In this document: positions 8,641-14,772 of the stretch, piece by piece
Layout: every line of letters begins with the position of its first letter
How positions within the stretch are numbered: position 1 is the stretch's first letter
Source of the DNA: Acanthaster planci
Lineage: Eukaryota > Echinodermata > Asteroidea > Valvatida > Acanthasteridae
Direction: 5' to 3'
Length of the DNA: 14,772 nt
Assembly: GCF_001949145.1 (NCBI RefSeq)
Contig: NW_019091648.1
Location: forward strand, 314,875-329,646
Made by a program: the position numbers and the translations under genes
The notes under the pieces: generated by a model
Told to the model about the DNA's origin: nothing
Databases searched by the model: none
What the model saw: only the letters and a program-made list of their open reading frames with translations

Positions 8641-9160
8641 TAGAGGAAATCCAACGCTTTGTCGGCATGGTGAAATATCTGGCAAAGTTCCTGCCTGACT
8701 TGTCAGAGATGAGCGAACCACTGCGACGTTTGACATAGAAGGATGTCAAATGGACATGGACAAAGGAACAGACGGATGCATTCCAGCACATTAAACAGTG
8801 CGTCATGTCCGCTCCAGTTCTGAGGTACTTTGATCCTGTTGTCGAGGCTGAAGGACAAGGCGATGCATCTGACAAAGGCCTCGGAATCGTATTACAGCAA
8901 GAAGGTCAACCAGTCACATACTTGAGTAGAGCCCTCACGCCTGCGGAAACGAGATATTTGCAGATAGAGAAGGAACTGTTGGCCCAAGTGTTTGGTTTGA
9001 AGCGGAACCACCAGAACACATACACAGTGGTGCTGTGGACAGACCATCAGCCTCTGGTGTCCATAAGCCGTAAACCACTAGCAGTAGCGCCCAAGAGACT
9101 ACAGTGTTTGCTCATCCGACTGAAACAGTACGATGTGGACATACGCTATAAGCAAGGAAA
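8585..9160 (+). pseudogene. Gypsy RT thumb and RNase H
   Basis: RNase H removes RNA from the RNA-DNA hybrid. After the thumb, a TAG at 8736-8738 interrupts the frame. VKWTWTKEQTDAF and SAPVLRYFDP follow. The acidic residues of RNase H are seen in order: GDASDKGLG (Asp codon 8862-8864), LQIEKELLA and LWTDHQPL. The domain ends near IRYKQGN. A frameshift near 9155 moves the following tether (TDTLSRAYL) into another frame. In Gypsy the usual family sequence is CDAS; here the residue before Asp is Gly. Confidence 0.88.
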
Positions 9161-10092
9161 TGTATCTCACAGATACATTGTCTCGTGCGTATCTAAAGAA
9201 CACTGAACGTTCACCAGTAGAGGCAGAGACAGAAAGCATCCACATGATGGACGATCTGTCCATCTCGACGAAAACCCAGGTAATGATCGTGCGCGCCACA
9301 GAAGAAGACGCGAACCTTCAAACCGTCAAAGGCTTCATCGCAACAGGCTGGCCCGACAGCGAAGGCCAGCTGCCAGCTGTGGCACGCCCCTTTTTCAGCA
9401 TCCGCGATGAACTGACATACCTAGATGGAGTTATATTCCGCGGTAAATGCTGTGTCATCCCAAAGGCAGCAAGACCACGAGTGCACGAGCGTCTACACAG
9501 CACACATACAGGAGTACAAGGCACACTAAGAAGAGTGCGAGATCTTGTCTATTGGCCGGGAATGACTCGTGACTTATCAGACTATATCTCAGCCTGTGAA
9601 ACTTGCAACAAATACCAACCACAGCAGCAGAGCGAACCCCTGATCTCACATAAAACACCAGATCGACCCTGGCAGAAGATTGGCATAGACTTATGCACTG
9701 TTGACAACATGGACTACCTGTGCAGTGTTGACTACTTCTCTGATTTTTTCGAAGTTGACATTCTGCCCCACAGCAAAGACGCAAAGGCTGTCATTAAAAG
9801 ACTGAAACGCCACTTTGCTGCATAAGGCATACCAGAGACAGTGTACTCCGATAATGGACCACCATTCAGCTCCAAGGAGTTCGCGGACTTTGCCAATGAG
9901 TACGAGTTCACCCATGTCACCAGCTCTCCACAGTATCCACAGAGTAATGACAAAGTTGAGAGCACGGTAAAAATTGCAAAGAGGCTCATTCGCAAAACTA
10001 AGGATAGTCATGGGGATATTTACCTCGCTCTGTTAGCCTGGAGGAAAACTCCAACAGGAGGCTTAAACAGCTCCCCTGCTCAGCGTTTCTAT
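9161..10092 (+). pseudogene. Gypsy integrase, zinc domain and DD35E core, with one stop
   Basis: Integrase inserts the cDNA. The frame 9133-9825 contains the zinc region, with LHSTHTG (about 9490-9510), RDLVYWPGM and CETC (9595-9608). The core has GIDLC (first Asp, codon 9688-9690). A TAA at 9823-9825 splits the core. After it, SDNGPPF gives the second Asp (9850-9852) and DKVE the Glu (9958-9960). The second Asp and the Glu are separated by exactly 35 residues. All three catalytic residues are preserved. WRKTPTGGLNSSPAQR follows near 10040-10087, then a frameshift near 10095. Confidence 0.9.
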
Positions 10093-10544
10093 GGACCCGT
10101 ACGAAGACCAATCTGCCTACAAAAGCACAACCGCTGGTGCCATCACAACAACCCCAACAGGCCATCCTTGCCCAAAGGAGCATCAAGCAGGCCAAGCAGA
10201 AACCGTATTTCGACAAACATGCCAAAGCCCTACCCCGTCCCCAGCCTGGAGACACGGTACGCATACTTCCCAAAACAAATTCCGAAGTTTGGGAAAAAGC
10301 ACAAGTCTAGGAGCAAGTCAATATCCGTTCGTACAAAGTGATTACAGAGGATGGTCAGGAATTTCGCCGTAATCGGAAGCACCTCAGACGCACCGCAGAA
10401 AGATACGTCCCGCCCTACGACCCGCAGTTTCAGTCAGAAGGCCCAGCTTCAGAAAATCAGAGCAGCCAGGCTGACCAAACACATACACAGAGCAACAAAA
10501 TCCACGACGCAGCACACGTGAACAGAAACCATCAAGCTATATAA
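10092..10544 (+). pseudogene. Gypsy integrase C-terminus, broken
   Basis: In a different frame from the core, the sequence encodes KQKPYFDKHAK and PQPGDTVRILPK (about 10193-10275), the usual SH3-like C-terminal region of animal Gypsy integrases. A TAG at 10308-10310 interrupts it. It resumes with SYKVITEDGQEFRRNRKHLR (about 10325-10385), a basic tail and a polar Gln/Ser-rich end. The frame stops at TAA 10542-10544. This marks the end of pol; there is no env-like reading frame. Confidence 0.8.
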
Positions 10545-10865
10545 AGGACTATGTCACATGAACATTGGACAAGGAGCACCATCAGGAACGGACTTTATTG
10601 ACTTTTGGAGTTTATCTAACTACATACCTGTATTGCAAGTTGAGGTACAAAAAAAAATGGAGAAAAACAAAAAACAAATGAATGCACACCTCACCATGAA
10701 AAAAAGGGCATATTGGAAAGTTAAAAAAAAAAACACAAAACAAAACAGGCTAGTGCCTTAGGAGCATTTAAGTGGGTCTGTTGTATTGTTAATTTAAGAA
10801 GTTAAAACATCGGTCCTGTATTAAGTAATGTAAGTCCTGATAAGTCGTTATTTTTGTTTGTTTTT
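10545..10865 (+). other. A-rich 3' untranslated region of the Gypsy element
   Basis: Several poly-A runs (10650-10690 and 10722-10745) lie between the pol stop and the polypurine tract. No env homologue is visible; the 67-codon open frame at 10558-10761 is mostly lysine from A runs. The last part, from 10803, is the piece copied to 12951-13127. Confidence 0.65.
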
Positions 10866-10876
10866 AGAAGGAAAGG
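10866..10876 (+). other. Polypurine tract (plus-strand primer)
   Basis: AGAAGGAAAGG lies immediately before the 3' LTR, as required for priming plus-strand DNA synthesis. The same tract precedes the LTR fragment near 13014-13024. Confidence 0.88.
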
Positions 10877-11035
10877 TGTTAATATAATGCTCTAGCGCCC
10901 TCTTGTGGTAAGACCTTCGGGGTGATTGACCGGGCTGGGGAGGTCACGTTGTTGCTAACTGTATGCTCATGTATCCTTAAATTGCCTCTTAAAGCTGAAG
11001 CCCCTTTATTAAGCTGCAACACCAAACGCATCACA
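10877..11035 (+). repeat. Gypsy 3' LTR (159 bp, lacks a 33-bp segment)
   Basis: It begins TGTTAATATAATGCT and ends CGCATCACA. Between CTGTATG and ATGTATCC it has 3 bases where the 5' LTR has 36, so the AATAAA is missing. The remaining aligned positions differ at roughly ten sites. The truncated copy at 13025-13126 shares the shorter form. Confidence 0.9.
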
Positions 11036-11806
11036 TTGTTTTTATTGCCCCACAGCATAATCAATATTTTTTATTCTGAGCACCCAACCTACCAAAAATA
11101 ATAATCCTCCCCGTCTCAGCATTTCTCTTCAATCCAAATTGGACCATGTGTGTTTTAAATTTTTTTTCCCACCCCACTGCTTAATAATTTTTATTCCAGG
11201 CATCCAACCCAACAAAATCAATCCCTCCCATCTCATCATTCGTTATCCAAACCTGGATCATATGTGGTTTGTTTTTTTTTGCTGCCCTACCACTAATTAA
11301 AAAAATTATTTTGAGCATCCAACCCACTTAATTTTCCATCTAAACTTGGATCACGTGTAGATTTTTTTCCTGCCCAGGCGCTGAATATTTTGTTATTTGG
11401 AGCATCCAACCCACTAAAATTATTGATCATTTCCATCTCAGCATTTCTTTCCTATCTAAACCTGGATCACGTGTGGTGTTTATTTTTTTCCCTGACCCAC
11501 CACACTTTTTTCTGCATTCTTTTTCCAGGCATTCAACCCTCCAAATATTTTGATTCTGCCCGTCTCAGTATTTCTTTATCCAAACGTGGATGACATGTTG
11601 TATGTAGTTTCTACTGCCCCACCCCTAAATATTTGTTTTATTCCAACCACCTAACCCACCAAAAATGTTAATTCTTCCCATTTCAGCATTTCTTTATCCG
11701 TACCTGGATCACATGCGGTGTTTATTTTTTGTTGCCCCACCGATAAATACATTTTTTTCTTGAGCATTTGACCAACCAGAAATATTAATCCTTTCCATCC
11801 AGGCAT
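11036..11806 (+). repeat. Degenerate ~120-bp satellite, right part (units 2b to 8 and a stub)
   Basis: Unit 2 resumes at 11036 after the Gypsy insertion. Further units begin near 11106, 11224, 11331, 11429, 11555 and 11674, with a stub from 11790. Units are about 98-126 bp with many substitutions and T-run length changes. Each has CATCTCAGCATTTCTTT-like, GGATCACGTG-like, a T-rich run, TGCCCCACC-like and AGCATCCAACCCACC-like blocks in the same order. The unit at 11331 lacks the first block. No open frame spans the array, so it is non-coding tandem DNA. Confidence 0.85.
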
Positions 11807-12005
11807 ATCCAGTGGATTTTTTCTTTCTACAAATAATACTTCATAGGTAAGTAGGAAAGAAAGTAATCTGTATATTTATTTATCAAATAATAGCAACCAA
11901 AACTAAGAAAACAATGCCATTTGTTTTTTTGCTCCCTCACCATCATGTTGAATGAATGGAAGCCTCATTCACTTTTGAATATGCCCCCCCACACTAAAAA
12001 GCTGG
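11807..12005. other. AT-rich DNA between satellite parts
   Basis: No satellite landmark or gene is seen. It separates the main array from one detached unit. Confidence 0.4.
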
Positions 12006-12075
12006 ACACATTGCTGTGTCCATCTCAGCATTTCTTTATCAAAACGTGGATCACGTGCAGTTTTTACCTTTTTTA
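12006..12075 (+). repeat. Detached satellite unit, partial
   Basis: It contains CCATCTCAGCATTTCTTTATC followed by AAAACGTGGATCACGTG and a T-rich run, which matches the front half of the satellite unit. It ends before the TGCCCC block. Confidence 0.75.
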
Positions 12076-12774
12076 ATTCCCTGCATTGTCATTCAAAACC
12101 TCCTTTCTTCTATTTTACAAATGCAGACATATTAACATCTCACTGAGCCTTTTATGTATAATTGCCCACAATACTAATGATTGAGGAGTTTATAATACAA
12201 TAAAGCAATAATATGAAGGAGGTCATTGATGCTTGTTTGGTTTGAATGACCCAAACCCCAATTTTTATAAGAATGCATTTAAGCCAGTGTGTTCCGTGTA
12301 ATGTGTTTTCAATGTTGTCTTAAAATCAATGTCATCAATGTATTTGCACTTTCTTCACACTAAAATCGTGTTGTAAATTGATATTTCCAGAAACGCTTCA
12401 TTTCAGATCCACAAGACTTGTTTAACCATTTCATTTTATTTTTTACTGAAAGCGTAAACCCCGGCAAAATACAGCTGGCTTGATAATGAGAATTTGTATT
12501 TGATATTAGTGGTTCTTGGTTAACAACAATCAATTCAAGATGGAAATGGAAGCTATTTGTAATGAAAATTAAAGGTATTATTTCATCTCTAATAAGCCCA
12601 AAACCTGCAATGTTTTGAAAGCCATGCATTCAAATAGAAGAGGCCACTGGGGTTAAATCATCTGTCCACCTGAGTCCTGACAACACTGATGAGCTAGCTG
12701 GCCCCTAAAACTACCGTATAGTTTGTCTCCTTTTTTTGTATATGCCTGTTAATGAAACACCTTAATTATCGTCA
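12076..12774. other. No recognisable gene; AT-rich
   Basis: An 89-codon minus open frame at 12360-12629 has no known motif and lies in low-complexity AT-rich DNA. No splice-bounded exon or RNA gene was identified. Confidence 0.4.
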
Positions 12775-12953
12775 ATCATTGCAGTTGGGATCTAATCGAA
12801 AAACTAATTTTTTAACACTTCACTTGCGGTTTTAAAAGTTAATGCCAGTGGTGGATATCCGCATCTCTTTATTCATATTTAAATTACCGATACTCCTGCA
12901 ATGCTGCCAGCAGATTATCTGCTGAATGTCAGCCATATTAATTTAATTGCTAA
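12775..12953 (+). repeat. 179-bp direct repeat, first copy
   Basis: It runs from ATCATTGCAGTTGGG to TTTAATTGCTAA. I compared it base by base with 13127-13305 and found no difference. It has no LTR-like TG…CA ends, no PBS and no coding potential. Confidence 0.93.
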
Positions 12954-13126
12954 AACATCAGTCCTGTATTAAGTAATGTAAGTCCTGATAAGTCGTTATT
13001 TTTGTTTGTATTTAGAAGGAAAGGTGTTAATATAATGCTCTAGCGCCCTCTTGTGGTAAGACCTTCGGGGTGATTGACCGGGCTGGGGAGGTCACGTTGT
13101 TGCTAACTGTATGCTCATGTATCCTT
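12954..13126 (+). mobile_element. Inserted fragment of a Gypsy 3' end (3' UTR, polypurine tract, truncated LTR)
   Basis: Aligned with 10803-10979 without gaps (constant offset 2148), 12951-13127 differs at only two positions, one near 12960 and one in the T-rich run near 13011. It has the polypurine tract and the first ~100 bases of the LTR in the short form without AATAAA, then stops inside the LTR. No intact LTR end exists, so integrase did not place it. Confidence 0.9.
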
Positions 13127-13305
13127 ATCATTGCAGTTGGGATCTAATCGAAAAACTAATTTTTTAACACTTCACTTGCGGTTTTAAAAGTTAATGCCAG
13201 TGGTGGATATCCGCATCTCTTTATTCATATTTAAATTACCGATACTCCTGCAATGCTGCCAGCAGATTATCTGCTGAATGTCAGCCATATTAATTTAATT
13301 GCTAA
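13127..13305 (+). repeat. 179-bp direct repeat, second copy
   Basis: It appears identical to 12775-12953. The two copies flank the Gypsy fragment, giving an A-insert-A arrangement with a period of 352 bp. Confidence 0.93.
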
Positions 13306-13449
13306 TTTACATGAGCCAGCCATATTGTGTACCATACACAAACTGGCCTGGTTGTGAAGGGCTCTTTTGTTTGGTACAGGTGAGCATACTTGTGTAAAAT
13401 CTGCAGATTGTCTGCGTCTTTGAACGGGTGGTCAACTTGGGGACAATGT
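13306..13449. other. Single-copy flank between duplication and SINE
   Basis: No gene or repeat was recognised in this short stretch. Confidence 0.3.
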
Positions 13450-13750
13450 CTATTCTTTTCTTTATTATTAGTATTATTTATTTCTGGTAATGACACCAAG
13501 GATTCCTCAAAAGTGCCCTAGGCAATGTAGCTCACAAGCCTGAAAAAACCTGTAGAGAGGAAACAATAAGAAGCAGTTACAGTTTAGAGGTGGGAGGAAA
13601 ACCCCTGGGAAATATTCTGGGTAAAACCCATGGAATCAGATCAAGACTGAAAACCCAACCCACGTGGGCACGGTGGGCTGAGCCTGGAATTTAACCCGGA
13701 CTGCAGGTCTGAGGCAGGGAAAGAACCACTATGCTTATGGGCTTACCCGA
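13450..13750 (-). mobile_element. tRNA-derived SINE
   Basis: On the minus strand a tRNA-like head starts near 13750. It has an A-box-like TAAGCATAGTGGTT (13737-13724) and a B-box-like GGGTTAAATTCC (13697-13686), spaced about 40 bases apart as in RNA polymerase III genes. The body includes stretches resembling a widespread animal repeat (gaggtgggaggaaaaccc on the + strand near 13588-13605). The 3' end on the minus strand is an A/T-rich simple tail (aataaataatactaataataaag, + 13458-13482). Target-site duplications were not found. Ends are approximate. Confidence 0.65.
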
Positions 13751-13877
13751 CACCTGACACCCTGCAATATAACAGTGAACATCGGACTGAGAACAGTGTT
13801 TGGTCACAAGTATTATATATTAAGTGTAGGTCTTTGGCACACAGAGTAAACACGCATTCCAAAAGTGTAGTACTCAC

Positions 13878-14084
13878 CTGATTACATTTGGGTGTGGAAC
13901 ACTGATAACTTGATCTTCCTCAGAGGCACCAATGTCTGGGGATTTATGTACTTCAGGTATGTCTTGCAATGTCTCTATCTGATGTTCTGGGAGTATCTCA
14001 TCTGGTAAATCCATGATCAACATCTGGTCACCAGGAATAGTTACCTCTTCCTCAATACTCTTCTCTGTCAGACGACGCTTGTGC
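13878..14084 (-). CDS. Candidate internal coding exon, acidic, unknown protein
   Basis: The minus strand has a good 3' splice site, TTTATGGTCTGTCTTAG, before 14084 and a consensus donor, CAG|GTGAGTA, after 13878. The 207 bases between are open in one frame, about 69 codons, and the exon is phase-symmetric: it starts with one base and ends with two bases of split codons. The product is rich in Glu, Asp, Ile and Pro after a basic KRR start, and looks disordered, for example SIEEEVTIPGDQ and IETLQDIPEVHKS. No domain is recognised. Codons are not biased enough to prove function. It could be an exon of a host gene whose other exons lie outside the window. Confidence 0.45.
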
Positions 14085-14247
14085 CTAAGACAGACCATAA
14101 AATATCCATAAGTTTGTGTTTCACCTGATGTAAAGTTATCCTTGAGAATGGAACAGATTTTTAACAGGAAGACATCTATTAATAACTGATGATAAACAAA
14201 ATTGAGTCTTTTCCCTTTATTGGTGAGGGCATTTTGTTATTTTGTAG

Positions 14248-14333
14248 ACCAAATCTACTGCGACAAAGATCAGCATGGAACTGAATCAAACTGTACTGGT
14301 CATTATGAATGTGCATCCATGATGAGGACTATG
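14248..14333 (+). CDS. Candidate internal coding exon, cysteine-containing
   Basis: The + strand has a pyrimidine-rich acceptor (gcattttgttattttgtag) ending at 14247 and a donor ATG|GTAAGG at 14334. The 86 bases between are open in a frame encoding IYCDKDQHGTESNCTGHYEC, with three Cys spaced X10 and X5 and two Gly, like a fragment of an extracellular disulfide-rich domain. I do not recognise the family. It lies on the opposite strand to the exon candidate at 13878-14084, only 163 bases away, so at most one may be real, or two genes meet here. Confidence 0.35.
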
Positions 14334-14772
14334 GTAAGGTGGGAAAGTTAGGAAAGATAATCATCGGCTAACCATGTGTGACGGCAAAATGTTCTTTTCT
14401 AGTGGCTACAATAAGTTTTTATTTACTCGGAATTAATAATTTAAAAAAAAGGTTGGTACAGTAGCTACACGGAAACAAAGAAGAAAGAAGAAAAATCTGA
14501 AGTAAATTCTAAAATCAAATCAAAATGATGCACATAATCGGAAGGCAAACAGCTATTACTCTGTAAAGAAAACATAATATAGTTTCCCCAAAGTCATAAC
14601 AGTGTCCTTCATTGGGTACAGTTCTGGCAGATCTATAGTGCCTGGCTCAGTTGCCTCCCCCTAAATAAACAATTCACTAGCCACTGCTGCATTGTCCAAC
14701 ACTGCAGTAGAAAAGACTAATACATACTAATGAGCAAGGAACAGGTGACTATAATTAAGCCTCCTGCCAGGA
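14334..14772. other. No firm feature at the right edge
   Basis: AT-rich, intron-like DNA. On the minus strand an acceptor-like TTGTTTATTTAG near 14664 precedes a short open stretch, but no convincing donor closes it, so no exon is called. Confidence 0.3.

Larger units (their letters stand above)
6036..11035 (+). mobile_element. Ty3/Gypsy LTR retrotransposon, structurally complete but inactive (5,000 bp)
   Basis: Paired LTRs (6036-6227 and 10877-11035) start TGTTA and end ACA. They bound a primer binding site, gag, protease, RT, RNase H, integrase and a polypurine tract. The integrase and RNase H resemble the animal Mag/SURL-like proteins often annotated K02A2.6-like; this is recognition, not a search. 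The bases just outside are TGGTT (6031-6035) and TTGTT (11036-11040), a 5-bp target-site duplication with one mismatch. The element split a satellite unit. In-frame stops at 6871, 7084, 8736, 9823 and 10308, plus frameshifts near 6873, 6960, 7357, 7890, 8575, 9155 and 10095, make it unable to produce proteins. Confidence 0.92.

Noticed and set aside
10558-10761. Possible env-like frame after pol
   Set aside because: Only 67 codons, lysine-rich from poly-A runs, no signal peptide or membrane segment.
12360-12629. 89-codon minus open frame
   Set aside because: Low-complexity AT-rich DNA, no motif, no splice sites that frame it convincingly.
12775-13305. Terminal-repeat retrotransposon in miniature (TRIM)
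   Set aside because: The 179-bp repeats lack TG…CA ends, no PBS or target-site duplication is seen, and the interior is explained as a copied Gypsy fragment.
14573-14665. Possible further minus-strand exon after TTTATTTAG
   Set aside because: Open stretch is short, no convincing donor, and a second acceptor-like site follows immediately; too ambiguous.
1-14772. CRISPR arrays, operons or other prokaryotic systems
   Set aside because: No spaced short repeats, no prokaryotic gene layout; all coding traces are animal retroelements or splice-bounded exons.

Overview
This is eukaryotic, almost certainly animal, genomic DNA. It is dominated by decayed transposable elements and contains no intact gene. 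It has intron-style splice signals, a tRNA-derived SINE, a Penelope-like element with a GIY-YIG endonuclease, two Ty3/Gypsy elements and a degenerate satellite. There are no prokaryotic-style operons or ribosome binding sites. The mix suits a marine invertebrate, perhaps a deuterostome, but also several other animal groups; I cannot name the species from sequence alone.

Layout. Positions 1-1190 (+) hold a broken Penelope-like element: reverse transcriptase, then GIY-YIG endonuclease, cut by the window's left edge. Positions 1191-2545 show no gene. Positions 2546-4216 (-) are a truncated, frame-broken Ty3/Gypsy pol remnant covering the RT C-terminus, RNase H and integrase. Positions 4650-5285 look like a solo LTR in + orientation, with a TATA box and a polyadenylation signal. 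Positions 5290-5865 include a GC-rich stretch of unknown role. A degenerate satellite of about 120 bp per unit starts at 5866, is split at 6035/11036 by a second Gypsy element, and continues to about 11806, with one detached unit at 12006-12075.

The second Gypsy element (6036-11035, exactly 5,000 bp, + strand) is complete in layout: 5' LTR, tRNA-Leu-like primer binding site, gag with two zinc knuckles, protease, RT, RNase H, DD35E integrase, A-rich 3' leader, polypurine tract and 3' LTR. It is dead. Gag-pol carries at least five in-frame stops and several frameshifts. The two LTRs differ by a 33-bp segment that contains the only AATAAA in the LTR.

Downstream lies a 179-bp sequence present twice, identically as read by eye (12775-12953 and 13127-13305). 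The copies flank a 173-bp fragment copied from the 3' end of a Gypsy element like the one 2 kb upstream. This looks like a templated-insertion duplication, not an ordinary transposition. A tRNA-derived SINE lies at about 13450-13750 (-). The right end holds two candidate internal exons on opposite strands: 13878-14084 (-, acidic) and 14248-14333 (+, cysteine-containing). These are the only plausible host coding pieces.

I found no clearly new multi-gene system. The most interesting observations are the duplication with inserted LTR fragment, the satellite split by the Gypsy element, the LTR pair that differs at the polyadenylation signal, and the two exon candidates.
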